The notes beneath the pieces are model-generated. The model made no database searches, had not been told where the DNA came from, and saw only the letters and a program-made list of their open reading frames with translations. The translations under genes were made by a program, and so were the position numbers. Of a stretch of DNA of 64,000 nt, positions 1 through 10,690 are shown one piece after another. The number at the start of each line of letters is the position of its first letter. Positions within the stretch are counted from its first letter, which is position 1. This DNA comes from Luscinia megarhynchos (taxonomy: Eukaryota > Chordata > Aves > Passeriformes > Turdidae), in the NCBI GenBank assembly GCA_034336665.1, contig JAPFBE010000033.1:3038001-3102000 (forward strand), given 5' to 3'.

Positions 1-590
1 CGTAGATACATTTTCTGCCATTATTTCAGCCACTCCTATCACAAGCGAGGGCTCTCGTTTTGTCATTTGACACTGGCGAGGCTGTTTTGCCGTAATGGGC
101 TTGCCTCAGGAAATCAAGACAGACAATGGGTCAGGATATATAGCCTGACAGACCCAAGATTTCTTAGCTTGTTGGGGAGTGAAGCATAGCACGGGCATTC
201 CAGATAACTCCACAGGACAAGCTATTATTGAAAGAACACATCAGGTACTGAAAGGGCTGCTTGATAAACAAAAAATGGGGGAGGATGGGCTGAGCCCACA
301 GGACAGAGTACTGAAAGCAGTTTATGTTATGAATCATCTATGATTAGGAGGTATTCGTAGTGATCCACCAGCATTAACACATTACTGGAGTTTGCAACAA
401 GATTCTGAGTAGATGCAGCACGGACCAAAGATTAGTTTTAAGAATCCTATGACAGGGTTATGGGAAGGACCTGCAGATCTATTAATGTTGAGAAGGGACT
501 ATACTTGTGTCTTTACAGACAAAGGACCCTGATGGATACCAGCGAAATGGATTTGCCCCTGGCTTGAGAAGGACACTCTGATCCCTAATG
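1..590 (+). pseudogene. Integrase remnant, 3' end of a retroviral pol
   Basis: One frame carries the second half of a retroviral integrase core. An Asp in a TDNGSGY motif (codon at 122) and a Glu in an AIIERTH motif (codon at 230) are 35 residues apart, the D,35,E spacing of the integrase active site. The first catalytic Asp lies off the left edge. The style is alpha/betaretroviral rather than ERVL-like. In-frame stops near 68, 146, 341, 410 and 530 kill it. It runs directly into the env region, the normal pol-env order. Confidence 0.8.
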
Positions 591-2037
591 TCACTAATGA
601 GCCAACAACCAGTGATACCTGAAAACATCAAGTGCCCTCAGAACTGTGAACAATTTTGCTATCCTTGGGTAAGGTTAGAGTGTGTGGGATGTGGATTAGA
701 TAGGTGGTATCAGTTTGGAGGAAGTAGCTTCTCAAGGTGTATAGAGTGCAGACATTGCACTCCGAAGAATTTAATATCTGGGTGGTATTATCCCAAGTGA
801 CAGGAATAACGGTTAATTCCCTTGAAATCTGTCGGGAAGCACTAAGCTTGTTTGAATCTCGGAAGCAATTGGGGCAGGCTTTTCAGTGGTATCATAATGA
901 CCTCCAAAGGCTTGAGCAAAGAGAGAGGGAGAAGTAAATCAAGGCTATTGAATGTGGGAAAGGAATATTTATCCCTGGGATTTGGGGAATTAGACCTGAT
1001 CAGTGGGAACAAACAAAGGGGATGTGGAAAAAGAAGAACCAAAAGAATAGGAGACGGGCACAAAAAGCAAGAGGCAGAGTCAGTTTGGATTTTGTCCCTG
1101 ATCTTATAGGGGAAATGTTTTTTACCAATTATAAGGATGAGGAATAGTTTTAAATTAGATATGTGGGGTTTTGGGGGTCCTCCTCTCTTACTTGTAATAT
1201 ATGGCAATATCTGTAATACAGAAGAAAGTAACCTGCCAGGATGGCATTGACAGAATATGTGGCTTACTTGGGCCAATGCTACTGAGGTGGACTCCTTTTG
1301 TTTATTCTTAGCCATGCCAGGAGACCCTTTCCATATATGTTTAATTTGTGTCCCAATAAGTAATTGCACTGGTTTTGCAAAATAGGTAGGAGCTGGAGGA
1401 GAGCCATATGTGAGAGGAAAATAGATTGGACAAGGAGAATCACTGGTGTAGCATGACCAAAGGTGGTACCAAATGAGACATATGCAAAAGATTGGGGATT
1501 AAGCCAAAAGGAGAAGGCTTCCAAGCAGGTATGATAACCCGATCACTGAAGGAGAGTGGACTAGACCCTCAAGAACTAGACCTGTTAGGGTCGGTACCTA
1601 GGAATTGCTGCTTGTTTTTTAACTACATTTTAAACCCACAATCAACTGACATGATCAATGTCCTAGTCCCACGTCCCAAAAATAATAGTGTCATCCTTAA
1701 CCCAAATTCTCCATGGTATAAGAACATCACTAAATATTGCCACAATTGGACTTATCCTGGAAGTGCTGGTGAAAACGCAACTGTAAGACTGCTTCCACCT
1801 GGTGTCTTTTTAATCTGTGGGGATAGGGCATGGCCTGCAATTCCAAATAATTCTTTTGGTGGGCCTTCTTATTTAGTAAAACTAACCATGTTTGCTCCTA
1901 GCATGCACGAGATGCTGAATCAGATGATTTGGAGAGTGGGACATAGCAGGAGAGCTAAAAGAGAAATCACAGGTTTGGGACCTGATTGTCACAATCACGT
2001 AGAATTTTGGGGCACTCCAGCACAAATAATAGCATAA
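588..2037 (+). pseudogene. env: Env surface-subunit remnant, alpharetrovirus-like
   Basis: The first ~900 bases hold short broken pieces in shifting frames, including a Cys/Trp-rich stretch. From 1492 a continuous frame of 181 codons has several N-glycosylation sequons, the phrase FLICGDRAW, and a basic cleavage motif RRAKR at 1948-1962, just before the transmembrane subunit. This resembles the C-terminal part of avian alpharetroviral surface glycoproteins, which bind host receptors in exogenous relatives. Stops and frameshifts upstream and TAA at 2035-2037 show it is dead. Confidence 0.72.
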
Positions 2038-2508
2038 TTTCTTACTCCAGGTGTTGCTGAGGCTCAGGTTTAGGTGATGCTTAATAAGTTGGGATGCTGG
2101 ACAATTAAACAGCTAAACATAACTTCAACTATTTTGAAACAGAAGCTCACTGATGTAGATAATATTAGACACAGCACACTGAAGAATAGGGCTGCTATAG
2201 ATTTTTTGTTATTGGCACATGGGCACAGGCGAGAGGATTTTGAAGGAATATGTTGTATGAACCTCTCTGACCATTCTGCATCCATTCACGAGAAACTCAG
2301 ACAATTACAAGATAACGTGAAGAAGTTGACTGTGAATGGCTGGGGTTTGGATGAATGGTTTGAGGGATGGGGAATAACTGGATGGTTGAAAGATATTATG
2401 AAGGGAGCTTTGTTATTACTATTAGTTATTATTATATTGCTTTGTGTTATTCCATGCATAATAAAGTTGATGACTCGCTTGATGGAAAATACAGTAAAAA
2501 AGATTTGA
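2038..2508 (+). pseudogene. env: Env transmembrane-subunit remnant, alpharetrovirus-like
   Basis: It continues the same frame after a TAA (2035-2037) and a TAG (2071-2073). In order it shows a hydrophobic fusion-peptide-like stretch, a heptad region, the conserved phrase NRAAIDFLLLAHG, a CC pair followed by NLSDHS, and a membrane anchor of about 22 hydrophobic residues near 2401-2470 with a short basic tail. The first Cys expected six residues before the CC pair, in the C-X6-CC motif of this family, is Arg here. The surface-subunit disulfide could not form as in relatives. Confidence 0.8.
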
Positions 2509-2515
2509 CTGGTGC

Positions 2516-2903
2516 AAGGAGAAGGGGGAATTGTAGCAATGTATTTGAACAGACTAGGCCACAGTGTATACCAGGTGCACCAGCTGAGCCATTTTTAGGT
2601 ATTCTTATCTGTGGATACTGGTGAAGATTCAGGGAAAGATGCAGCTTGCATTTTCCCAAGCTGCTCAAAGAAAACAGAAGTGAAGGAATTAATAACAGAG
2701 ATTGGCACTTGGTGTTGATCACAGAACAGTGCGTGAGCTACGTGATGTTTTGGTAAAAGCATGTTTTCAAGAGGTGGTGCCTTGCTTGGACCAATGAACT
2801 CTTTCTATCCTGTGTTCCAGGATCTAGTCTATAAAAGCACAATTGCTTTTTAAATAAATCACTTCTTTTCTGCCTCTGAAGGATGTTGTGTGTTGCTATA
2901 TCA
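2516..2903 (+). mobile_element. Polypurine tract and 3' LTR of the first ERV
   Basis: A purine run at 2516-2531, just past the env stop, serves as the polypurine tract. An LTR starting TGTAGCAATG at 2532 follows. It has a TATA-like CTATAAAA near 2830 and AATAAA near 2853. It ends near the inverted-repeat match TTGCTATA at 2893-2900. The ~370-base length suits an alpharetrovirus-type LTR. The exact right edge is uncertain by a few bases. Confidence 0.65.
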
Positions 2904-2939
2904 TTCACCTTTCCTAGTCTTATAGCAATATTTATCAAA

Positions 2940-3250
2940 CACTCTGGAATTTGTCAAGGCTACTGAAACATAAATTGTGCTAAATTGGGAAAGAAGAAGC
3001 TGAAAAACAGAATACCAAAATTGCAAGAACTAAGATAAAGAAGGGCGGTGAAGCACTGGACTATAACCAATCATATTTCCTGAAAGGTGCATGCAGAGAG
3101 CATGGACAAGATAGAGGCACCAATCAAGTAATGCGTGATCACGTGGACAGTAGTTTTAGAATGTATAAGTAGGGCATAAAGGTAAACAATAAAGTGGCTT
3201 CTGCTTAATCACATTGGTTAGTTGTTCGGAAGTCCTTTGTTTCTGCATTT
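2940..3250 (+). mobile_element. Eroded LTR, plus-sense
   Basis: This stretch carries promoter and polyadenylation signals in LTR spacing: a TATA-like GTATAAGT at 3163-3170 and AATAAA at 3188-3193, followed by a T-rich U5-like end. No target duplication was found and both edges are estimates. Confidence 0.4.
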
Positions 3251-3299
3251 CCCCAGTTTAGCTGCAATCAAAGGCTCCGCTGGGGGTGATGCCTTCAGT

Positions 3300-3440
3300 C
3301 CCTGTCAGTTTTCATTCACAGTTAATTTTGGAGCTGGGACTACCTCTTTCGCCTGCATCAGACACTCATTCTTCCAGTGTCCCCTTTGGTTGTAAATAAC
3401 ACATAGATCTTTGTCTAGAGGAAAAGAAGGGCACTTCCCT
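3300..3440 (-). pseudogene. gag: Class I gag nucleocapsid zinc-knuckle remnant
   Basis: The minus strand encodes a nucleocapsid-like stretch with a C-X2-C-X4-H-X4-C knuckle at 3362-3403. The second Cys is Tyr (C-V-I-Y ... G-H-W ... C), so zinc binding is probably lost. A stop follows soon after. It is most easily read as the 3' end of the minus-strand gag whose capsid part lies at 5046-5820 and matrix part at 6692-6903, now separated by LTRs. Confidence 0.6.
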
Positions 3441-3627
3441 TTTGACGCATGAGATAACTTTCCCTGATCACTCTTTTTATTCTGATAATGTGTGTCTGTC
3501 GAGTTTGGTATGGGTTTATATCTTCAAAAGAGCAGATGTTGACTGCTGTAAAGTTGTTTATTACAGGAGCACATCAGTCTTAATAGTCAAAGAGTCCCAA
3601 GTGTTAAAGTCCATTCTAGAAGCTTTC

Positions 3628-3769
3628 TGGTATAGAGTCCCAATTAGAAGCAGAAGTTGCAGCCTAGTATAGAGTCCTGAACAGAGGTAGAAGCTGCAGT
3701 CTGGTGTGGAGTCTCAAGCAGAGACAGAAGCTGCAGCCTGGTACAGAGTCTTGAGAGGCAGATGCTCCC
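3628..3769. repeat. 37-bp minisatellite, about 3.8 units
   Basis: Units start at 3628, 3665, 3702 and 3739, each beginning T(G/A)GT followed by a conserved GAGTC and ending GCAG(C/T)C. They differ by several substitutions. The last unit is truncated. It sits between the zinc-knuckle remnant and a solo LTR, and 37 is not a multiple of three. Confidence 0.8.
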
Positions 3770-3797
3770 TGGTCTTCCTTCTTCTGTTCTTTTCTTG

Positions 3798-4378
3798 TGT
3801 CCTGGGGTGATGTTGCAGTGCTTTGTATCCCCAGTTGTGTGTTGTTCATGCCTGGAGGGTTTGTTTTGTGTAGCTAGACAGCGCCCCTCCCCCATGGGCG
3901 AGCCACTGCCTCTGCGCCTACTTGCAAGCCGCCCCCCCCCTCTCGCCCCTTCTGCTCGGCTCGGCTGGCTTGGTAGTTGCTTCTGCTTGCTTGGCTGCCC
4001 CTTTTTACCCCCCCTTTTCCTTCGCTTTATTTTTCCTTCCCTTATTAGCTAGGAATACCACCTGAACCTCAACAAACCCCGGACGCCTGTTCGTGACAAG
4101 AAATACGCGTTTCTGCCCTCCCCGGCACCGGAGACGTTCCGAGGCTGTACATCCACTTGGACAGGTGAAGTTTTTCTGCGTCACCCGTGGCTGTTTTTTT
4201 TCTTGTGTTGGGGAGTGTTTTTTTTCTATGTGTTTGCTAAATAAACAAGTTTTTTCCACGTTTCCTCTGAGGAAATTCTTCCCGAACCCAGTGGTGGGAG
4301 GGGGAGGAGTTTGGGGAGTTTGTTCCTTAGGGGGCTCTTTTTGGAGATTCTTCCCCTAATTTGTCCTAAACCAGGACA
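3798..4378 (+). mobile_element. Solo LTR, family 2, with 5-bp target duplication
   Basis: It begins TGTCCTGGGGTGA and ends AAACCAGGACA. It is flanked by perfect TCTTG duplications (3793-3797 and 4379-4383). The reverse-complement relative at 12535-13122 is the 3' LTR of ERVL-like copy 1. A 5-bp duplication fits the class III/ERVL style seen elsewhere in the window. It interrupts the minus-strand class I gag. Confidence 0.9.
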
Positions 4379-4383
4379 TCTTG

Positions 4384-5045
4384 TTCTTCCTCTTCTTCTT
4401 CTTTCATGTGCTGGTAGTGATGATGATGATGGAGGAAAAGGGAGAGAGCGAGCAAGAGAGAACTCTCACTCTGATACACAGATTTTTATTTACAAATTAG
4501 CCAATGAGCTAAAAACAGGAATCTGAAGCATTTCTTGGACACCTATTATAATTCTGGTTCTATAATATGAAAGTTTGCATATAATCTGTGCATATAGCCT
4601 ATCTGTTCTATCTGAAGAATGTAAGCAATAATCTTACTATATTTTTATTATGTCTAGAACTGTTTTTGAGCTCTCACTGCAGCTTGTTTTTCACACTAGA
4701 TTCTAAGGCTTTTACTCTTTAAGGCATGCAAAAAATATTTTTACTTACTTAAAACTAAGATTTATACGTCTATTTCATATCTATGAAAATAATATTTATA
4801 CTTGCACCTCCATTTCATATCTGTGTTACTTAACGTACTTTAAATTCTCTAAAGGTTTTTTATTTAATTTTTGCATTTCGATCTCTCTCTGAGGGACGCA
4901 GAGAGGCCTCTGTTTTTACACTCCAACATCTGCCCTTATCTGTTGTATCTTTATTTTGATATACCTTCCAGGCTGTATTCAACAGTTTACCTGTGTCCTG
5001 ATTCTCATCCATCTTTTGCAGTTTTTACCTTATGTTATCTGCAGA
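4384..5045. other. AT-rich stretch without a supported gene
   Basis: It holds short TTC/GAT simple repeats at its left edge, then AT-rich DNA with a minus-strand AATAAA near 4490. It may be an eroded minus-sense LTR inserted in the class I gag. No termini or target duplication were seen. Confidence 0.4.
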
Positions 5046-5820
5046 TTAGCCTATGAACAAACAAGGCATGTGTGTTTGCTCTGCAGGTGCTTCAAGGTCC
5101 AGGTTTTTATATTTACGTGCAGCTTCTTTCAACCTACTCAAGAAGTGGGGAGTTGCATCATTTCGGTCTTCTCTGACTTCGTATAATTTCGACCAATTCA
5201 CTGCTTTAGGGATGGAAAGTTTTAGGCTAAGTACTATCCAATCCTGATAACGTTTTAACTTTGCCATATGTTCTGCAATATTAGGGTCCCACCCTGGATC
5301 AGCTAAAGGGAAAATATCGTTTATTTGCCCTTGAAGACTTCTAGCCATAATTAAGAGTCTCTATAGCAGATATAGCAGGCCTTTTAACCATCTCCTTTTC
5401 TGTTTCATCTAGCAATGTGTCTAGCATTGCATTCAGATCATTCCAGTCTGGATTTTGTGTCTTTATAGCCCTGCTCATAAGATTAGCTACCTTCTCCAGA
5501 TTGTCTCTACCATCCCACTGATGCCTTCCACTGCTGTAGCTCTAAGAGGGAAAACAGCATTTTTACGCAAAACACACCTTGATTTCCTGCAGCCTGCCTT
5601 AAAGGTGCTTGTATGGCAGACTCCCCTCTTTCTGATTCCCTCTTTTTAGACCTAGGTTTTTTTTTTGCCACTGGATCTGGTGCTTCTATGGCTTCTCGGG
5701 CTGCTTTTCCCCACTTCCTTACAGTTACAGTGACTGCAGCAGCATTATCCTCAGTTTCGTCTTCTGAAAAGCTACCTGCATCGGAATTAACCTTCTCGCT
5801 TTTAATCAGGGCTGTGATAT
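5046..5820 (-). pseudogene. gag: Class I (gammaretrovirus-like) gag, capsid part
   Basis: Reading leftward on the minus strand, 5820-5507 is acidic then Arg/Lys-rich, and 5348-5046 has a capsid-like segment. That segment has RYQDWI, a later NDATPHFLSRLKEA phrase matching the position and style of the major homology region of gammaretroviral capsids, and RKY beyond. A frameshift or stop separates the two blocks near 5350-5500. The gene is cut at 5822 by an LTR, with matrix-coding sequence resuming at 6692. Confidence 0.7.
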
Positions 5821-5821
5821 A

Positions 5822-6511
5822 TGATATAATGTAATTCGTGTAAAGTTGTAAATAAATGTGGATTGAGCAACGTCTGTATAAATAAAATATTAAAAGCTTG
5901 AAAACCGGAAGCTGCAAAGGGAAGAACAGTGATTGCTTAATTGCAACACTGTAACTGCCAACAAAAGCTGAAGAGCTAGGGTTAGCAGGACAATAGACCT
6001 AGCCGAGGTGGAGATGGCTCTGTCCAGGGAACACCCAAACGATAAGAGCCCGATAAGCACCCACAATTAAGATAACCAGAGTCATCAAGAAAAATAAATC
6101 TGAATGCCCGTTTCCAGTAAACCAAAATCTGCAAGTTACATCTCAATTCCATCTTCCTGTAAACCTGAACTTGCCTTCATCAAAATTCATCGTCTCCTAG
6201 GATATGGTTTTGTCCAGCTCTAAGCGGTGAAAGAAAACTACATGAATATGCTGAACAAGAGAAGACAAAGACCTCCGCTCCGGGCAAGAAAAAAAACTGT
6301 ATAAAAACTGGACTAACCAAAGCTGCTTTGTGAACATTTGGGGATTCGGAGCGATAGAGTTCGAATCATTGTGTGTTCACCCGATGCCGACCCCGGGCTC
6401 GGCATTGTCCTTTTTGATTGTGGCTATCGAGGAACGTGTTTCGGTCGCAAAATAAATATCGCTTATTTTAATCATATTTAATTCGGCTTGATCTCGTTTT
6501 TATCTATAACA
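5822..6511 (+). mobile_element. LTR inserted in the class I gag
   Basis: It starts TGATATAATG and ends CTATAACA. The probable 5-bp duplication is ATATA/ATATG, with one mismatch. Inside are a TATA box (TGTATAAAAAC near 6298) and AATAAA at 6451, giving a plausible U3-R-U5 layout on the plus strand. The left edge could shift by a few bases. Confidence 0.6.
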
Positions 6512-6516
6512 ATATG

Positions 6517-6691
6517 TATTTGGCTGCTGCAATACCCAGGGTATATAAAGGGGTGCTGCTGTGCTGACTGGTGTGCCTCTGGCTGCGGCTAAGCACACAG
6601 CGCTGTTCCTTTTGCTTTATTGACTTGGTCCCTTATTTTCTCTTATTAAATTATCTTTAAATTTTAACTGAAGAGTGGGCTTCTTTTCACA
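6517..6691 (+). mobile_element. LTR 3' remnant
   Basis: It has GTATATAAAGGGG near 6549, then a T-rich end finishing TTTTCACA at 6691. A similar arrangement ends the LTR at 46233-46628. The 5' part is missing, apparently because of the neighbouring LTR, and its end overruns the gag reading frame. Confidence 0.5.
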
Positions 6692-6903
6692 CAGTTATTA
6701 ATCCATTTTCTAGACTGCCAAAGCAAGGCCAGCTTGTCCCTCCTCCTAATCTTTGAAGTGGCCATGTTTGTGTACAGTCTTATTAACTCTTCCATTATAA
6801 GAGGCGTTCTTTTCCTGGTTAGCAAACGGCAATATTTTAATATTAGATCTAACGGGCAGTCTTGGGGTATCTGCGAACTTCTGCTGGAACATACACACCC
6901 CAT
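6692..6903 (-). pseudogene. gag: Class I gag start: matrix domain fragment
   Basis: A true ATG at 6903-6901 opens MGCVCSS, with Gly at position 2 as in N-myristoylated retroviral matrix proteins. It continues for about 70 codons with a Leu-rich and then Arg/Lys-rich matrix-like stretch. It runs into LTR sequence at 6691. In relatives this part directs Gag to the plasma membrane. Its downstream capsid portion lies at 5046-5820. Confidence 0.7.
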
Positions 6904-7109
6904 GTTCTTAATAATAAACAGGAAGAAAACCTATAAGAAAAAGCTACTAGCCACAGAATCCAACTTAGGATTCAAACTTACGCTTCCCTTCTCCGAGTGA
7001 ACAGACTAAGCTATATACTACCCCTAGAGCCTATAAAAAAGCTCAAAGAGTACGCAGGCAAAACCCCTCACACTGGGTTTCAAACCATCGCCCCACCAAC
7101 AGTTCAGCT
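6904..7109 (-). other. ERV leader with tRNA-like motifs
   Basis: This is the 5' untranslated leader of the minus-strand class I gag. On the minus strand TAGCTTAGTCTG resembles an A box, and AGTTTGAATCC about 35 bases from it resembles a B box. On the plus strand a T-arm-like GGGTTTCAAACC ends in CCACCA. No full cloverleaf could be drawn by eye, so no tRNA is claimed. A primer-binding site may be among these motifs. Confidence 0.35.
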
Positions 7110-7114
7110 ACCAG

Positions 7115-7821
7115 TGTCCTGGTTTGAAGGACAGGTGTCTTCAAATAAAGGCAGAAGCTCCCCCTTGAAATAGATAATGTTAGTCCTCTCCCTCCCAATT
7201 ATTATAATTTTTGAATCAAGAACTCTCAGGCAGAGATAAGGGTGTAGGAAAAACAGCTCTTTACTAATATATCTAACCGGACAAACAGAAACAAGAGCAG
7301 CTATGAAAATTAACAACAAAACAGAACAAATAACTCAGTTCCAGTCCTTTTTCCAGCCGCAGACACACTCTTCCTGCGCTCGGTCCCGGTGGTGAAAGGC
7401 AGGGTAGGGCCCACGCTGCTGCGGAGAGCAGACGGGAGGGGGGGGGGGAAGATGGCAGCGGCAGCTGTGTTCCACGTAGGAGAAAGGGTGGAGGAAGGTC
7501 TCTCCCCTCACCGTTTGGGTTTTTGGTGGTCAACAGTGTCCTCAGAGGTAGGAGGCTGCATGCGGAGCAGATGTAGGGCAGTGTCTGACCGCAGAGAATC
7601 AGGCTCCCTGGCGTTTGGATGGCTTGGGCTCGAAATGAGCAGTCCTGACTTCCCTCAGACCCCGGTGGCAAGTGCAAAGCACCGGGAGACAGTCCCCGCC
7701 CCATCCCTTTGTCTCGAGCCATGAAAAGCTTAGGCGTAACCCGGGAGACTTCCTTAGCATAATAATGGGAAAAATTCTCCTAAAGCTGTAACAGTAAGGG
7801 AACAAACCCCAACCGCCAACA
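7115..7821 (-). mobile_element. Solo LTR, family 1, with perfect 5-bp duplication
   Basis: It reads TGTCCTGGTTTG..CGCCAACA on the plus strand. It is flanked by ACCAG at 7110-7114 and 7822-7826. Sense is minus, judged from the provirus LTRs at 18714 and 24777, which share its terminal ~30 bases and overall plan. Length is 707 bases with a GC-rich middle near 7380-7470. Confidence 0.92.
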
Positions 7822-7853
7822 ACCAGCTTTACCTCCAACACCACAGGCTGAGC

Positions 7854-8478
7854 TGTGTAGCTGTAGCCTTCACACCGTGTGAAAAGGAAAGGGCATCCCC
7901 CTTTCCCCACAGCTTCTGTGTGGGAACAGGATTCCCACTGTGACCCACTTGGCCACATCCCACACCCCCCAATCCTACCAGACCACTAGAGATCTCTCAA
8001 TGTATAACCTCCAGATGCAAGCCTTGATGAAATGCCTCTTTTATCTTACCTTGTTCTGTACCACATTCTTTGGAACTTCTGCAACTTTGCAGTTCCCCAG
8101 ACCACCACAAAACTTCTGTTGGAAAAATATCAGCAGAGTTGGGCAAAGGGCAGGGTGGTTTATGATCCAGGGAGCCGTATCTCGAGAAAAGAACCTTGGT
8201 CCAGTGTGGAGAGTTAGGGATTTGCATGCGGAAGATATCGGGCTGTACGGTCAGTCAGGACCCCTTCCCCCCTCGCAGTCAGACCTTTGCTCCGTACCAG
8301 GCTGCACCCAGCCGGATGTGAGCAGAAGGAAATGACACTGACTGCCCAAGCTATAAAAACCCTTGTGACCCTTCAATAAACGCCATTTGCTGTCCACCAC
8401 GTTGGTGTCCAGGAGCATATGGACCGAGTGGCCCGGGGTTAAGGCCACCGTGCCGGGCTTGAACCAGGTCGCCACACA
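7854..8478 (+). mobile_element. LTR with alpharetrovirus-like R/U5
   Basis: CTATAAAA at 8351-8358 is followed 17 bases later by AATAAACGCCATTTGC (AATAAA at 8375-8380) and a U5-like stretch ending GCCACACA. The R start and following GTCCACCACGTTGGTG resemble the alpharetroviral LTR end. The start (TGTGTAGC) is inferred from terminal symmetry. No target duplication was found. Confidence 0.55.
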
Positions 8479-9171
8479 ACAGTCCAGGCAGAGTCACCAG
8501 AAACGGATACCTTTATCTCTGGCCCTAAAAATATGAGTCAGATGCTGCTAGGGTGATAAAAAGTGTACCTTTATATGAGGATCCTCAGGTGCGCGAATTC
8601 GTCAGGTAGAAAAGGCCAAAGATGCGCGCCTTGCCTAATGCGTGTACAATTTGTATATATTCTGCTAAATAGCATATCTGACAAGAACTCCCCCAATTAG
8701 GAACCCACGTGGTGAAGTAATTCCCGCAGTTCTAGTACCTTCTAGGTTCTCCCCCCTAAGGATGAGATCCAGGCCCTGTTTACAAAAGTATGTCTCAGAA
8801 AGCTGGTTTCAGCCTTGGTTTCAAAGGAGAACCAAGATAGCACATGGATCCTGGAATTTGACTTGTCTTTCTGCATAGGAAAATGTTGAAACTAAGCTAC
8901 AATATGAAGCTACAGAGCTACAAGGATATGTGTAAAGGATACAGAGAATGTATAAAAGAAAAAAAAAGGGTAAAATCCAAAACATTATCACATGGAAAGC
9001 AGCATCAAAGTCTTCTTGGAAGTTAGCGGAAGATTGGGATGGCTGTTAGCTACTGGTCTTAGAGCTCTCGACCATGAAGTTACAGGACTGCAGAACAAGG
9101 TGAGAGAGTATGAAAAGGAAGTCTGGACTTAATAAGGCGCAAAGGTGATTGCTCAAGAAGTAATTATCGCT
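8479..9171 (+). other. Unrecognised ERV-internal-like sequence with a 46-codon ORF
   Basis: No family was recognised. A genuine ATG at 8992 opens 46 codons ending in TAA at 9130-9132. Its second half (LDHEVTGLQNKVREYEKEVW) looks like a short coiled coil. It lies between an alpharetrovirus-like LTR and a family 5 LTR, so it may be a leader or gag-start remnant. Function is not assignable. Confidence 0.3.
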
Positions 9172-9781
9172 TGTAAGAGTCGGTCCGAAGTTTTCTCTGA
9201 TTTGCCTCACGACCATCATCAGAGACTGGGACCTGAGATTGCACCGCTTGCCCTGAACGGGAGCTCCAACCTGGCCGAGGTGGATGCTTGCAGGCCAAGG
9301 ACTTTTTGTGGCTGTGCCTGGTGCTTGTCATGGTACGCTGCAGGGTACTGGTTATCGCACCCTGTCCCCGCACCTGCGTCATGGGGCTACGATCTCCACA
9401 TACAATAGTCCATAAATCTCCCCACCTTTTGGCCAGAGGCCACTCGCTTTGGAAAAGGACTATGAAAAGTGACTTTCTCAGACAAGACTTTGAGATCTCT
9501 TTCTCCCCAACGGATTGAGGATGCGTCTCGTCGAACTACCACGAGGATGCGTCCTGTCTGTTGGTAGCTATATCCCATTCTTTCTCTCTCTCACCTTCTC
9601 TCTCTCTCTCTTTGATATCCCATCCTTTCTCTCTTTCACCCTCTCTCTCTCTCTCTCTGGCACTCAATAAACTGCATTACTGCTTTCTGCTAAACAAACC
9701 TGAGTCCCTTGCTTTTGTCTTTTGCACTCTGGGGTCGAACGAACCATCGCGACTCCCGCTCAGGTTGAGCGGATCATGACA
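9172..9781 (+). mobile_element. LTR, family 5
   Basis: It starts TGTAAGAGTCGG and ends GCGGATCATGACA. AATAAA lies near 9666, after two CT-rich microsatellite patches (9576-9658). Flanks TCGCT/CCACT match at three of five positions with two transitions, so an aged 5-bp duplication is possible. A minus-strand relative with the same end is at 29271-29889. Confidence 0.75.
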
Positions 9782-10690
9782 CCACTCAAGTAGAGCGGTG
9801 CTATGAGCAGCAATGTGCTGTAGAATGTCTGGGATCACATATTGCTAACAAACCAAGGCATGGATATGGGAAAAATAAGGTTTCGATTTTCCAAGATTGC
9901 ATTCTCACTATAGAATTTTCATGGGGATTCCTAGGAATGCTGTTTCAGTGTTTGCCAAGAAGTGCCTCACTGTGAGGTGGCAGGTGGGGTGGAGGGGAAA
10001 GAATTTTTTAGCGTAGGCGCTAACTTTTGCCAGTACAGAAACATTTCTGATGTTATGTCCCATTTATTTCTGATCCTGGGGCACCACCTTGCACAAGATC
10101 ATTCCACATTTGTTTCCTTGTCACACGTGAGGTAACTTTGGTTTTGTCGGCTTATTTTCATTCACCACCCACACATCTGGTTCCAAAATTATACCCCAAT
10201 TTCCATCAAGGAGTTTTCTAGGATGTCTATATTGCCAGTAGCATTCATGACTGCTGGTCTAAGCATGGGTTTCAGGCACCTCTCTCAAAAGCTGCATTTT
10301 GACACTTTTTGTTCCTGCTGCCCAATCTGGACTAGATCCTGTAATTAGTGTATTAATCATTCCCATCTGCTGCAGGAAACTAATATCTCCGTTCTGTGTA
10401 CACCAATATCTGAGGGAACACAGCAATTTGGAAGCAATATGCATATGCTGTTAAAATTCATGCACATGGCCAACGATAAAGTGTAGGTTGTGGCAGGATC
10501 TTTCACCCCCTGATACAGAAGAAACTTATCTCCCCGTCACATATGACTAAAGTCAGGCCAGAATGGGTTGCCATGTGATGAATTATCTCAGCTGAAAACC
10601 TCCTTAGCAATAAAGATCCTGTCTTGAATAGCGAGAAAGGATGAATCAAAAATAAGTGACTGACAGAACACAAGCACTTTTCATGCCTTA
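9782..10690 (-). pseudogene. Degraded coding sequence of unknown retroelement origin
   Basis: The minus strand from about 10445 down to 9960 keeps long stretches of protein-like sequence. There is a 61-codon block at 10259-10444, then Trp/Cys-containing blocks split by stops. It is probably a retroviral gene remnant given the LTRs on both sides. I do not recognise the domain. 10450-10690 shows nothing clear. Confidence 0.35.

Noticed and set aside
7080..7105. A genuine tRNA gene ending in CCACCA
   Set aside because: No acceptor/anticodon arms could be drawn, and vertebrate tRNA genes do not encode CCA. Kept only as a low-interest finding.
9561..9660. CRISPR-like regular array
   Set aside because: The periodicity is a CT microsatellite without spacers, and the window is a vertebrate genome.
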